Made by a program: the position numbers and the translations under genes
Assembly (NCBI GenBank): GCA_965203605.1
Contig: OZ241902.1
Span: 496,001 to 560,000, forward strand
Reading direction: 5' to 3'
Source of the DNA: JAPOUP01 sp965203605
GTDB lineage: Bacteria > Pseudomonadota > Alphaproteobacteria > Rhodobacterales > Rhodobacteraceae
Length of the DNA: 64,000 bases
In this document: positions 33,598-42,130 of the stretch, piece after piece
Position numbering within the stretch: position 1 is the first letter of the stretch
How the letters are laid out: each line of letters begins with the position of its first letter
The notes under the pieces: generated by a model
Databases searched by the model: none
Told to the model about the DNA's origin: nothing
What the model saw: only the letters and a program-made list of their open reading frames with translations

Positions 33598-34467
33598 GGG
33601 CCTGTTGACAATTGGGTTGCGATTCGGCGCGTCCCCTGTTATCTAGCCGCGATGCACGCCGGAACGGCGGCACAGGCAAGAGAGCAGGTGACATGATGAA
33701 TGCGGACAGGACGGTGCTGACCGACGCCATGTGGGCGCGGATCGAGCCCATGCTGCCCGGCAGGGCGACCGATCCCGGCGCCACCGCGGCGGACAACCGG
33801 CGGTTCGTGGAGGCGGTGCCCGTGCGGTTCCGCACGGGATCGCCGTGGCGCGACCTTCCGGAGCGCTTCGGCAACTGGAACAATGTGTTCAAGCGGTTCC
33901 GCCGCTGGGCGCTGTCCGGGGTTTTCGAGCGTGTTTTCAGCGCTTTGTCGGAGGAGTTCGACCTCGAATGGGTGTTCGTCGACGGCACGGTCGTGCAGGC
34001 TCACCAGAAGGCGGCGGGCGCAAAAGGGGGACCTGCAGGCAGGGGATCGGCCGCTCCCGGGGCGGCCTGACGGGCAAGATCGTGGCGGTCGTGGACGCGC
34101 TCGGATACCTGGTCCGCTTCGTGATCCTTCCCGGCCAGGCCCACGACCTCGCGGGGGTGCCGGCGCTGCTTGAGGATCTCCCGTTCGGGGCCTTCGTCGG
34201 GGACAGGGCGTTCGACGCGGACTGGCTGCCCGGGGATGTGGAGAGACGCGGCGCGGTGCCGGTGATCCCGTCGAGGCGGAACCGGACGGAACCCCGGGAG
34301 CATGACCGGGAGATGTACGGGTGGCGGCACCAGGTCGAGAATTTCTTCGCCAAAATCAAGGAGTTCCGGGCGGTGGCGACGAGGTACGACAGGACGGACG
34401 CGAGCTTCGCGGCGGGGATCCATCTCGTCGCCGGCGTGGTGGCGGCAACATGATTGTCAACAGGCCC
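33598..34467 (+). mobile_element. Complete IS5-family (IS427-like) element, 870 bp
   Basis: Inverted repeats GGGCCTGTTGACAAT start at 33598 and end at 34467, continuing imperfectly with GTTGC. TA flanks both sides (33596-33597 and 34468-34469), the usual 2-bp target duplication of this group. Two overlapping frames encode one transposase. Boundaries are read directly. Confidence 0.9.
33693..34453 (+). CDS. IS5-family transposase encoded in two frames
   Basis: The first frame (33693-34070) gives MWARIEPMLPG, TAADNRRFVEAV, FRTGSPWRDLPERFGNWNNVFKRFRRW and VFVDGTVVQAHQ (first catalytic Asp). The second frame, one base back, gives IGRSRGGLTGKIVAVVDALG, FVGDRAFDADWL (second Asp) and YGWRHQVENFFAKIKEFRAVATRYD (Glu region), ending at 34453. 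The switch lies between about 34015 and 34050, near a GCAAAAGGGGG run, as in the programmed -1 frameshift of IS427-type elements. The combined length of about 253 residues is normal. Codons are strongly G/C-ending. Confidence 0.88.
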
Positions 34468-34762
34468 TAATCTTGCGCCACAATTTTGCGATTTCGCCGA
34501 TTTCTTCAGAACTTTGAAGGACTCAATTCTTGCTGCAGCGCAGCAGTGCAATTCTCCTGTCCCGGAAGCGTGCGGCTCGCCCAGCGTCGCATCAAATATG
34601 GAGATACCATGATACTCATCGAGACCGCTTACAGACGGTGCATGTTCGATGTCCTGCATGATGCGCAGCCTGCGAAGGTTCCGCAGGGTCTGAGGTCGAA
34701 AGGGACCGGAATAGCCGACTTCAATCGGGAACACCTAGGTCCGTTCCAATCTCGGCCAGATC
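34468..34762. other. Spacer between IS5 element and amt region
   Basis: No gene recognised. A 106-codon frame that crosses 34486-34806 has no family similarity. Confidence 0.4.
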
Positions 34763-34927
34763 ATGATTGTCGCGCCCGATATTCCATTCGAAATCGAAAT
34801 GCCTGACAGCAGGATCGAAGAGGCGGCCAGAAGACTCTCCGCCAAGACTCGAATCATGGCGGCGATGCAACGCGGCTTTTTAACCGGACGTGCAGAAGGC
34901 GTCCCGGGTACGCGCGGTCGCGCCTGA
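34763..34927 (+). CDS. Possible small protein or 3' gene remnant before amt
   Basis: The 54-residue frame reads MIVAPDIPFEIEMPDSRIEE, then AARRLSAKTRIMAAMQRGF, and looks protein-like (amphipathic helix, no low complexity). The context before the ATG at 34763 has no clear ribosome-binding site. It ends 37 bases before amt. I cannot place it; it may be the end of a gene cut by the IS5 neighbourhood. Confidence 0.3.
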   Translation: MIVAPDIPFEIEMPDSRIEEAARRLSAKTRIMAAMQRGFLTGRAEGVPGTRGRA

Positions 34928-34964
34928 AAACAATCAGCATTGAAATCGAAGAAGGGACAACCAA

Positions 34965-36278
34965 ATGAAAAACCGCACACTCTGTTTGGTGGCAGCACTG
35001 ACAGTCGCTGCACCGACCATGGGGGTTGCCCAGGAATCCGGGCCAGACATAAATCCCTACATTTTCACGACTTTGCTCTTCCTGGTTGGAGGTGTCCTTG
35101 TTTTCTGGATGGCGGCCGGATTCGCCATGCTGGAGGCCGGATTCGTTCGGTCAAAGAACGTTACGATGCAATTGACCAAGAACGTCTCACTCTTCGCGAT
35201 CGCTTCAATCATGTACTGGCTCATCGGATTCAACCTGATGTATCCAGGTGACGCATGGTCGATTTCCGGTTGGCTTGGCGTTATCTTTTCGCCAACAGCA
35301 CTTGAGCCCGTGGGCCTGGAACCTGCCGCGGCGTCGCTCGACTATGCATCGGTTGGCTCCGACTTCTTCTTCCAGTTGATGTTCTGTGCGACCACTGCCT
35401 CAATCGTTTCAGGTACTCTCGCAGAGCGCATCAAACTATGGCCGTTCCTGATTTTCGTCGCTGTTCTGACTGGACTCATATACCCGATCGAAGCGTCCTG
35501 GCAGTGGGGTGGTGGCTGGCTGTCCGAGGCTCGCTTCAGCGATTTCGCCGGCTCGACGCTGGTTCACGCCGCGGGCGGGTTCGCCGCGCTGGCCGGAGCG
35601 ATCGTCCTTGGTCCACGTATCGGTAAGTACAGAAACGGTAAGGTCCACCCCATCCCGGGCTCCAATCTCTCGTTGGCAACACTGGGAACGCTTATCCTGT
35701 GGTTGGGATGGTTCGGTTTCAATGGTGGCTCGCAGTTAGCTGCAGGCACGGTAGGCGATATTTCCGATGTGAGTCGCATATTCGCGAACACAAACATGGC
35801 CGCCGCATCAGGTGCGGTCGCTGCGCTCATCCTGACGCAGGCCATTTATGGAAAGGTCGACCTTACCATGGTGCTGAACGGTGCATTGGCGGGACTGGTT
35901 TCAATAACGGCCGAACCTTTGGCCCCGACACTCGTTGGTGCGCTTTGGATCGGAGCTGTCGGTGGAGTGATCGTGGTCTTTGCCGTGCCATTTCTTGATC
36001 GGCTCCGAATCGATGATGTGGTCGGTGCCATCCCAGTTCATCTGATGGCTGGTGTTTGGGGAACGCTCGTTGTTCCGGTCTACAACGGCGATGCGGGCTT
36101 CGGATCCCAAATCCTCGGAATTGTCGCCATCGGCGCTTTCACCTTCATTGTGTCCTACGTTGTCTGGACCATACTGAAGATGACAATGGGTGTGCGGGTC
36201 GGTGAAGAAGCCGAGATAAACGGACTCGACATTTCCGAACTAGGTGCCGAGGCCTATCCGGAATTCTCCAAGGGCTGA
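34965..36278 (+). CDS. amt: Ammonium transporter
   Basis: The 437-residue inner-membrane protein begins with a signal sequence (MKNRTLCLVAALTVAAPTM, cleavage near AQE) and about eleven membrane helices. Family marks include FWMAAGFAMLEAGFVRSKNV, DFFFQLMFCATTASIVSGTLAERIKLW, FAGSTLVHAAGGFAALAGAIVLGPR (first pore His), LILWLGWFGFNGGSQ and DVVGAIPVHLMAGVWGTL (second pore His). It conducts ammonium or ammonia into the cell. GAAGGGAC precedes the ATG. No glnK gene for the PII regulator lies beside it, which is unusual for proteobacteria. A strong hairpin follows. Confidence 0.95.
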   Translation: MKNRTLCLVAALTVAAPTMGVAQESGPDINPYIFTTLLFLVGGVLVFWMAAGFAMLEAGFVRSKNVTMQLTKNVSLFAIASIMYWLIGFNLMYPGDAWSISGWLGVIFSPTALEPVGLEPAAASLDYASVGSDFFFQLMFCATTASIVSGTLAERIKLWPFLIFVAVLTGLIYPIEASWQWGGGWLSEARFSDFAGSTLVHAAGGFAALAGAIVLGPRIGKYRNGKVHPIPGSNLSLATLGTLILWLGWFGFNGGSQLAAGTVGDISDVSRIFANTNMAAASGAVAALILTQAIYGKVDLTMVLNGALAGLVSITAEPLAPTLVGALWIGAVGGVIVVFAVPFLDRLRIDDVVGAIPVHLMAGVWGTLVVPVYNGDAGFGSQILGIVAIGAFTFIVSYVVWTILKMTMGVRVGEEAEINGLDISELGAEAYPEFSKG

Positions 36279-36370
36279 TCTGACGATCTCGCGTAGATCC
36301 TCGGGAAGGCATCTGCGGACCGGTCCTGTGTCGCCTTCCCCCGTCATCGGTGGTGAGTTCAGCCCTATTC

Positions 36371-36406
36371 CCGCCCGGCACAACACTTGAGTGTTGTGCC
36401 GGGCGG
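36371..36406. terminator. Bidirectional hairpin after amt
   Basis: CCGCCCGGCACAACAC and GTGTTGTGCCGGGCGG are perfect 16-bp arms around TTGA. It lies between amt (+) and the convergent MaoC gene (-) and can end transcription from both sides, although the following T stretch is short. Confidence 0.8.
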
Positions 36407-36518
36407 TTCCATTGTTGCAGGATCCGCCAGATGAGATTCCCCATGACTTAGGCTCCATGGACGCGTCACCAATGGAACGCCGCTGTCCATGAAACATAGG
36501 CTGGGTAGGGAGGAGAGG

Positions 36519-36974
36519 TTAGCGGTAGGTCATCAACAGGTTCTCGCCGCGCTGCACGACGGCGGATTCCTGGTTAAAGACCTCGAATCCAAGCCGCAGT
36601 ATTCCCCTCGCCAGATCCCCGAGTGAGCGCTTCTCAAGGACTGTGATACGTGCTGAAACGCGGTCCCCTGCGAATACGGGCGCTAAAAACGTCCAGTTCC
36701 ATCCAAGCGACGCCTGTGCCCGAAACTGCGCAGAGGCCTGGTTCTTGAGGCCATCCACAAGTGAGAGCACCAGTAGGCCATGCGCAACTCGGTCAGAAAA
36801 TCCATGTTGGTTGGCTTCCTCCTCCGACATGTGAATTCCGAACCGGTCGCCTGTAAGTTCGGCAAAGGCGTCGATTGACTCGGTCGTCACATCCGCCGTG
36901 CCGGTTACGAGGTAGTCTTTCTCAGCTACGTCATCGAAACCGTGAGTGCCCGGCGGCAGTTCCCGTATCGTCAT
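36519..36974 (-). CDS. MaoC-like dehydratase (R-specific enoyl-CoA hydratase type)
   Basis: The 151-residue hot-dog protein has ELTGDRFGIHMSEEEANQHGFSDRVAHGLLVLSLVDGL, the MaoC motif with catalytic Asp and His and the typical AHGLL. TFLAPVFAGDRVSARITVLEKR and VVQRGENLLMTYR close the fold. It hydrates an enoyl-CoA or a related double bond. Its start overlaps the stop of the aldo/keto reductase gene by 4 bases, so both are on one transcript from the operator-containing divergent region. Confidence 0.9.
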   Translation of the reverse strand: MTIRELPPGTHGFDDVAEKDYLVTGTADVTTESIDAFAELTGDRFGIHMSEEEANQHGFSDRVAHGLLVLSLVDGLKNQASAQFRAQASLGWNWTFLAPVFAGDRVSARITVLEKRSLGDLARGILRLGFEVFNQESAVVQRGENLLMTYR

Positions 36975-37987
36975 GAAGGCGTTGGCGCATCCTCACGCAG
37001 CAACCCTTCGGACTTGAGGTCGGACCAGAGGCCAGCGGGAATCGGGTGCTCGAACCACGCGAGATTCCGCTCAAGTTGCTCAACGGTTCGTGTGCCGGCA
37101 ATGAACGAGGGAATCGCCGGATGTGCGACCACAAACTGGAGCGCCGCGGCTGGCAGAGGAACCGAATGCGCGGAACAGACCGCTTCGATTCTCCGGACCC
37201 GTTCCATGATCTCAGGCGGGGCCGGGGCATAATTGTACTTCGCCCCTTCGACCGCCCCCGTGGCAAGAATTCCCGAATTGAACCCTCCACCCACGACGAC
37301 TGCAGCGCCGCGCTCCTCACAAAGCGGCAGGAACTGGTTCAGGGAGTCCTGCTCGAGCAGTGTGTAGCGACCAGCCAGCAGGAAGCAGTCGAAATCCCGG
37401 GCCTGTAGCGCTGCATGGCACACTTCCCATTCATTCACGCCAACTCCGATCGCCTTGACCACGCCCTGGTCCCGCAGACCGCTCAGCGCCTTCCAGCAGC
37501 TGTCCATCGCCTGTGCGAACACCTCGGGCTGATCGCCGCCGCGAGTGAACCGATCGATGTCATGGATGAAACAGATATCTATCCGCTCCAGATTCAGACG
37601 CTGAAGACTGTCCTCAAAGCTACGCATGGTGCCGTCGTAGCTATAGTCGAAATTCATCTGGAACCGGCCGGCATTGGTCCATGGAGCATAGTCGATGTCC
37701 TGCTTGCGGGCAGGCGTGAGAACCCGGCCTACCTTGGATGATAGTATGAAATCGTTGCGCTCCTTCCAACGAAGGGAGTGGCCCGTCCGCAGTTCACTCA
37801 GTCCGTGTCCGTACATCGGCGCTGTGTCGTAATAGCGCACACCGGATTGCCATGCTCCTTCGAACATCGCTTCGGAAGTTGCTTCGTCGATCTCATGGAA
37901 TATATTGCCGACCGGCGCAGTTCCGAAGCCAAATGCAGTGACTTCCAGATCGACGCGGCCGAATTTCATTTTCTGGTCGGGTTTCAT
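36971..37987 (-). CDS. Aldo/keto reductase (aldose 1-dehydrogenase / pyridoxal 4-dehydrogenase type)
   Basis: From the ATG at 37987 the protein has 338 residues. VRYYDTAPMYGHGLSE carries the catalytic Asp and Tyr, DFILSSKVGRVL the Lys and ICFIHDIDR the His. GVVKAIGVGVNEW, PLCEERGAAVVVGGGFNSGIL and LQFVVAHPAIPSFIAGTRTVEQLERNL fit the group that includes L-fucose/D-threo-aldose 1-dehydrogenase and pyridoxal 4-dehydrogenase. It probably oxidises an aldose to a lactone. GGAGG lies 7 bases before the start. A site like GTAAC-N6-GTTAC (38004-38019) is directly upstream, so repression there would block this arm. Confidence 0.9.
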   Translation of the reverse strand: MKPDQKMKFGRVDLEVTAFGFGTAPVGNIFHEIDEATSEAMFEGAWQSGVRYYDTAPMYGHGLSELRTGHSLRWKERNDFILSSKVGRVLTPARKQDIDYAPWTNAGRFQMNFDYSYDGTMRSFEDSLQRLNLERIDICFIHDIDRFTRGGDQPEVFAQAMDSCWKALSGLRDQGVVKAIGVGVNEWEVCHAALQARDFDCFLLAGRYTLLEQDSLNQFLPLCEERGAAVVVGGGFNSGILATGAVEGAKYNYAPAPPEIMERVRRIEAVCSAHSVPLPAAALQFVVAHPAIPSFIAGTRTVEQLERNLAWFEHPIPAGLWSDLKSEGLLREDAPTPS

Positions 37988-38003
37988 GTCGCGGCCTCCA
38001 TAA

Positions 38004-38019
38004 GTAACCAATTGGTCAC
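38004..38019. promoter_or_regulatory. Operator-like palindrome, site 3 (one mismatch)
   Basis: GTAACCAATTGGTCAC follows GTAAC-N6-GTTAC with C for T in the second half; the wider frame AAGTAACCAATTGGTCACTT is nearly symmetrical. It lies 17 bases before the aldo/keto reductase start. Confidence 0.6.
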
Positions 38020-38093
38020 TTACCTACGATGGGAGCGTCGGGCAAGTCCAATTTAGCCCTGTCACACTTGACCTCATGGTTGCTTGGGCTTAT

Positions 38094-38109
38094 GTAACCA
38101 TACAGTTAC
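38094..38109. promoter_or_regulatory. Operator-like palindrome GTAAC-N6-GTTAC, site 2
   Basis: GTAACCATACAGTTAC has the same half-sites and spacing as 21033-21048. It ends 12 bases before the acyl-CoA dehydrogenase start, where a bound repressor would cover the translation start or early transcript. Confidence 0.65.
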
Positions 38110-38121
38110 CGACGGAATTCC

Positions 38122-39267
38122 ATGTATCTCTCCGAAACTCATATCCAGATACGCGAAATGGCACGCGGCTTCGCCGATACTGTCATTCGTCCAGTGGCCG
38201 CGGAACTCGACCGCGAGCAGCGCTTCCCCGTCGAGATTTACGCACGGATGGGCGAACTTGGACTGTTTGGTATTGGCGTTCCCGAATCAATGGGAGGGCC
38301 GGGGTTCGATACTCTCGCCTATGCACTCGTAATGGAGGAACTGTCGCGCGGTTATTCGTCGATTGCGGACCAATGTGGACTCGTGGAGTTGATTTCCACT
38401 TTGCTTGTACAGCACGGAACCCAGCGGCAGCGCGATCATTGGCTGTCCGATGTGACGGCGGCGCGAACCCGAGTCGCCTATTGCATCACCGAAGCGGAGG
38501 CCGGAACGGACGTATCCGGCATTCGCTCGGAAGCGGTGAGGGACGGCGAGGGCTGGATACTGAATGGCGAAAAGATCTGGATCCACAATGCCCCGGTCGC
38601 TGACCTGGCGTTTGTACTCGCCCGGACGGACCGCAGCGCCGGTCACCGTGGCATGTCGATCTTCATCGTCGACCTGCATGCGCCGGGCGTCAGGCGTGGG
38701 CCAAAGGAACAGAAGATGGGGCAGCGGGCAAGCCAGGTCGGTGCGCTGGTCTTCACGGATGTCAGACTGCCCGCTGAAGCCCTTCTTGGACAGGAAGGTC
38801 GGGGGTTTCATATGATGATGGGTGTACTTGACAAAGGACGCGTCGGCATCGCGGCGCTCGCGGTTGGTATCGCCAGGGCAGGGCTGGAGGCGGCTGTGGA
38901 CCACGCGGCGACGCGCCGCCAGTTCGGTAAATCGATCTCGGAGTTCCAAGGCGTTCAATGGCTCATCGCGGACATAGCCAAAGACCTGGAGGCTGCCAGG
39001 CTTCTGGTTCATTCCGCCGCCACGAAAATCGATCGTGGTGAATCGGCGACAAAGGAATGCTCCATGGCGAAATGCTTCGCCAGCGATATGGCAGTCAAGC
39101 GCATATCCGACGCGGTGCAGGTATTTGGAGGCTCGGGATATATCAGCGGCTTTGAGGTCGAACGGCTTTACCGAGATGCGAAGATCACGCAGATTTATGA
39201 AGGGACCAACCAGATCCAGCGCATGATCATCGCACGCGAAATCCTGAAGCACGGAGCGGCGGCGTGA
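38122..39267 (+). CDS. Acyl-CoA dehydrogenase
   Basis: The 381-residue flavoenzyme has the family order: N-terminal helices, RVAYCITEAEAGTDVSGIRSEAVRDGEGWILNGEKIWIHNA (flavin-binding strand region), GRGFHMMMGVLDKGRVGIAALAVGIARAGLE, RRQFGKSISEFQGVQW, QVFGGSGYISGFEVERLYRDAKITQIYEGTNQIQR, where the Glu of YEGT is the usual catalytic base. It oxidises an acyl-CoA and passes electrons to ETF. It leads the plus-strand arm behind operator site 2 and overlaps the SDR gene by 4 bases. An acyl-CoA dehydrogenase in an otherwise sugar-like cluster is notable. Confidence 0.93.
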   Translation: MYLSETHIQIREMARGFADTVIRPVAAELDREQRFPVEIYARMGELGLFGIGVPESMGGPGFDTLAYALVMEELSRGYSSIADQCGLVELISTLLVQHGTQRQRDHWLSDVTAARTRVAYCITEAEAGTDVSGIRSEAVRDGEGWILNGEKIWIHNAPVADLAFVLARTDRSAGHRGMSIFIVDLHAPGVRRGPKEQKMGQRASQVGALVFTDVRLPAEALLGQEGRGFHMMMGVLDKGRVGIAALAVGIARAGLEAAVDHAATRRQFGKSISEFQGVQWLIADIAKDLEAARLLVHSAATKIDRGESATKECSMAKCFASDMAVKRISDAVQVFGGSGYISGFEVERLYRDAKITQIYEGTNQIQRMIIAREILKHGAAA

Positions 39268-40034
39268 GTGTCCAGGTTGCGCTCATAACAGGCTCGGGCC
39301 GGGGCATTGGTCTTGCCGCCGCTCGCGCCCTTTCGCGGGAAGGATTCGCTGTTGCGATAAATGATCGCGAGGAGTCTGATGAACTGACCGATGCACTTGA
39401 CTCCCTTCGTGCTGAAGGAGCCGTGGCCACATCTGTTCCGTTCGATGTGGCTGATCTGGCTTGCCACGACGCGGCGTTGGCCAGGACAGAGGAAGAGCTT
39501 GGGCCGCTCACCACATTGGTAAACAACGCGGGTGTCGGAGTCACAAAGCGCGGTGACCCCTTGGAGGTCAGTGCCCAGAGCTGGGACCGGTGTATTTCTG
39601 TCAACGCGAAGGCGATGTTCTTTCTCACCCAGGCATTTTCGCGACGTCTTCTTGCAAGGAAACGCGATCCTTCACTGTTCCATTCAATCGTGAACGTCAC
39701 GTCTTCGAATTCTGTGGCGGTTGCAGAGCCACGTGCGGAGTACTGTGCCTCCAAGGCAGCGGCGGCGATGGTTTCAAAAGTCTGGGCAGTCCGACTGGGT
39801 GGTGAGAACATTGCTGTCTACGATGTTCAGCCAGGAGTGATCGATACCGCGATGACCGCGCCGGTGATCGACGACTACCGGCGGAGGGCGAAGGACGGCT
39901 TGACGCTTCTTCCGCAAGTCGGACAGCCCGAGGATGTTGGAAAGGTGATTGCGTCGCTTGCGTCTGGACGTTTGCCCTATACAACTGGTCAAGCCATATC
40001 CGCTGACGCCGGTATGCTTGTTCCACGCTTTTGA
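39264..40034 (+). CDS. Short-chain dehydrogenase/reductase
   Basis: The 256-residue SDR starts VQVALITGSGRGIGLAAARALS (TGxxxGIG cofactor motif), then LVNNAGVG, NVTSSNSVAVAEPRAEYCASKAA with Ser, Tyr and Lys in the catalytic positions (YxxxK), and VYDVQPGVIDTAM. The C-terminus YTTGQAISADAGML is typical of 3-oxoacyl-reductase-like or sugar dehydrogenases. The GTG start overlaps the upstream stop. It would interconvert a hydroxyl and a keto group in the pathway of this cluster. Confidence 0.93.
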   Translation: MSVQVALITGSGRGIGLAAARALSREGFAVAINDREESDELTDALDSLRAEGAVATSVPFDVADLACHDAALARTEEELGPLTTLVNNAGVGVTKRGDPLEVSAQSWDRCISVNAKAMFFLTQAFSRRLLARKRDPSLFHSIVNVTSSNSVAVAEPRAEYCASKAAAAMVSKVWAVRLGGENIAVYDVQPGVIDTAMTAPVIDDYRRRAKDGLTLLPQVGQPEDVGKVIASLASGRLPYTTGQAISADAGMLVPRF

Positions 40035-40042
40035 GGCCGTGA

Positions 40043-41194
40043 ATGAAGATTTCCCTGCCGGACGCCAATGGCTCTTTGATCGAGTACGCGCTTTCTGGAA
40101 CGCCAGTACAATCGGTGCCTCTTGCGGCTGATCCGGTGCGCACCATCTTTTCGGCCGCCCATGTGGTTGCCGATCCGTTCACGGAAAATGAACTGTCCCG
40201 CTCGGCATCGGTTCACTGGGAGGCGACGATCGCATTCCGAAGGCATCTGGCTGACCTGGGGCTGGGAATTGCCGAGGCGATGGACACCGCCCAGCGTGGC
40301 ATGGGCCTCGACTGGCCAGGCGCACTGGAACTCATCTCCCGAACCAGATCGGAACTCCCGGACGCACTGGTGTTCAATGGCTGCGGCACCGACCAGCTGG
40401 ATCCGTCGGAAGCAAGGGATCTCGATGACATCCGCCGCGCTTACTTCGAACAACTGGAGGCGGTCCAGAAGATCGGCGGTCGGGTCATCGTGATGGCCAG
40501 CCGTGCCCTTGCGAAAGTTGCCACCTCGCCGGATGACTACATTGCGGTCTATCGTGAGCTGCTTGATGCCTGCGATCAGCCAGCGATCCTGCATTGGCTC
40601 GGGGAGATGTTCGATCCAGCTCTCGCCGGCTATTGGGGCGCAGATGGATTTGAGACTGCTTTGGAGACGGCGCTGGCGGTCATCCAGGAAGGTGCCGGAA
40701 AGGTTGATGGCATCAAGCTATCGCTGCTCGACAGGGACAAGGAGATCGTCATGCGCCGACGGCTACCCGCTGGCGTCCGGATGTACACGGGAGACGACTT
40801 CAGTTATCCAGAACTGATTGCAGGCGATGAAGTGGGTTTCTCCCACGCGCTACTCGGCATTTTCGACCCGCTTGCCGACCTGGTCGGTTTGGCGGTCGAA
40901 AGGCTTGAGTCCGGCGATATACGTGGGTTTCGGAATGTCCTTGATCCGACCGTGCCGCTGGCCCGGCTGATGTTCAGGGACCCCACCCAGCATTACAAGA
41001 CCGGTGTTGTCTTTCTTGCCTGGCTCAATGGCCATCAGGATCATTTCGTCATGCTTGGCGGCGCCCAGTCGATGCGTCCGCTTCCCTATTTCGCGGAATG
41101 TTTCCGGCTTGCTGACAGAAACGGTCTGCTGCGGGACCCCGGCCTTGCTCTCCAGCGCATGAAGACTCTGCTCGCCTTCCATGGCGTTGGGTGA
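40043..41194 (+). CDS. DUF993-family protein (TIM-barrel, dihydrodipicolinate synthase-like)
   Basis: The 383-residue protein belongs to DUF993. Its marks include FTENELSRSASVHWEATIAFRRHLADLGLGIAEAMDTAQRGMGLDW, FNGCGTDQLD, QPAILHWLGEMFDPALAGYWG, DGIKLSLLDRDKEIVMRRRLPAGVRMYTGDDFSYPELI and LAWLNGHQDHFVMLGGAQS. The Lys in GIKLSLLD is in the position expected for a Schiff-base aldolase of the NAL/DHDPS superfamily; this is inference. The family regularly accompanies sugar catabolic clusters with a TIM-barrel isomerase, as here, where the next gene overlaps it by 14 bases. Confidence 0.85.
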   Translation: MKISLPDANGSLIEYALSGTPVQSVPLAADPVRTIFSAAHVVADPFTENELSRSASVHWEATIAFRRHLADLGLGIAEAMDTAQRGMGLDWPGALELISRTRSELPDALVFNGCGTDQLDPSEARDLDDIRRAYFEQLEAVQKIGGRVIVMASRALAKVATSPDDYIAVYRELLDACDQPAILHWLGEMFDPALAGYWGADGFETALETALAVIQEGAGKVDGIKLSLLDRDKEIVMRRRLPAGVRMYTGDDFSYPELIAGDEVGFSHALLGIFDPLADLVGLAVERLESGDIRGFRNVLDPTVPLARLMFRDPTQHYKTGVVFLAWLNGHQDHFVMLGGAQSMRPLPYFAECFRLADRNGLLRDPGLALQRMKTLLAFHGVG

Positions 41195-42029
41195 TCCCAC
41201 AGGTGGGAGTGGCCGCCTTGCCTTGAATACGGCGACGCTGGGGCACAATCTGGATGGCTATGGCGCCGGATGGTCACCTGAACGGATCATCGATGGCTGT
41301 GCAGAGCGTGGATTGGCAGGCATCGTGTTCTGGAGGCGCGAGATCGGTCTTCGGGCGTCGGAAATCGGAGACCGCGTGCGGGCGGCCGGGATGGAGGTCA
41401 TTGGCCTTTGCCGCACCCCCTATATCACCGGTGCCGGGGCTGGAACAGCTGACGAGATCAAAGCTTCGATTGATATGGCAGCGGCTCTCGGGGCTCCGGT
41501 TCTTACCATTGTGACTGGCGGCACCGAACCGGGCACGAAGGGTGTTCTGGAAAGCCAGAAAATTCTTGCGGACCGCGTCGCGCGGGTCGCCGAATATGCG
41601 GCTGGCATGGACGTGAAACTGGCACTTGAGCCACTCAATCCGATGTTTGGCGGCAACCGAACTGTACTGATGAGCGTAGGCGACGCCCTGCGGGTCTGCG
41701 ATTGGATTGATGCCCCGAATGTGGGAATCGCGGTCGATGTCTATCATGTATGGTGGGATACAGGACTCGAGGTCGCCTGTGCGGCTGCCAGAGGGCGGAT
41801 CTTCGGTTACCATCTCTGCGATTGGCTGGAGAACACAACGGACATGCTTCTGGACCGAGGCATGATGGGGGACGGTGTGGCCGACCTCAAGGGAATCCGC
41901 CGAGCGGTCGAACGAGCGGGCTACAGCGGTATTTGTGAAGTTGAGATCTTCTCGGCGAATGACTGGTGGTGCAGGAATCCAGGCGAGGTTCTCGACGTAA
42001 TGGTCGAGAGGTTCGCATTAGTATGTTGA
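41181..42029 (+). CDS. Sugar phosphate isomerase/epimerase (xylose-isomerase-like TIM barrel)
   Basis: The 282-residue protein has the AP-endonuclease-2/xylose-isomerase-like fold. LALNTATLGHNLDGY starts the barrel; LALEPLNPMFGGNR carries a metal-binding Glu, VGIAVDVYHVWWDTGLE gives Asp and His, RIFGYHLCDW a His, and YSGICEVEIFS the last Glu. Such enzymes isomerise or epimerise free or phosphorylated sugars and inositols (for example 2-keto-myo-inositol dehydratase or isomerases). The ATG at 41181 overlaps the DUF993 gene, indicating coupling. Confidence 0.9.
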   Translation: MALGDPTGGSGRLALNTATLGHNLDGYGAGWSPERIIDGCAERGLAGIVFWRREIGLRASEIGDRVRAAGMEVIGLCRTPYITGAGAGTADEIKASIDMAAALGAPVLTIVTGGTEPGTKGVLESQKILADRVARVAEYAAGMDVKLALEPLNPMFGGNRTVLMSVGDALRVCDWIDAPNVGIAVDVYHVWWDTGLEVACAAARGRIFGYHLCDWLENTTDMLLDRGMMGDGVADLKGIRRAVERAGYSGICEVEIFSANDWWCRNPGEVLDVMVERFALVC

Positions 42030-42038
42030 ATTGGTTGC

Positions 42039-42059
42039 GGTCACACGATAACTGTGACC
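42039..42059. promoter_or_regulatory. Inverted repeat before the Ugp-type binding-protein gene
   Basis: GGTCACA and TGTGACC form perfect arms around CGATAAC. It lies after the isomerase stop and 72 bases before the binding-protein start. It may be an operator for the transporter genes or a processing hairpin; no T tract follows. Confidence 0.45.
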
Positions 42060-42130
42060 ACCCGCAGGCGGTGGATGCCTCAGGAAGAAACCGTCAGATG
42101 CTGGAATGACAGATCAGGGAGAAGCCTAAA

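Noticed and set aside
36371..36406. Long hairpin after amt as a small non-coding RNA or mobile repeat
   Set aside because: Its place between convergent genes explains it as a terminator, and it was not seen again in the window.
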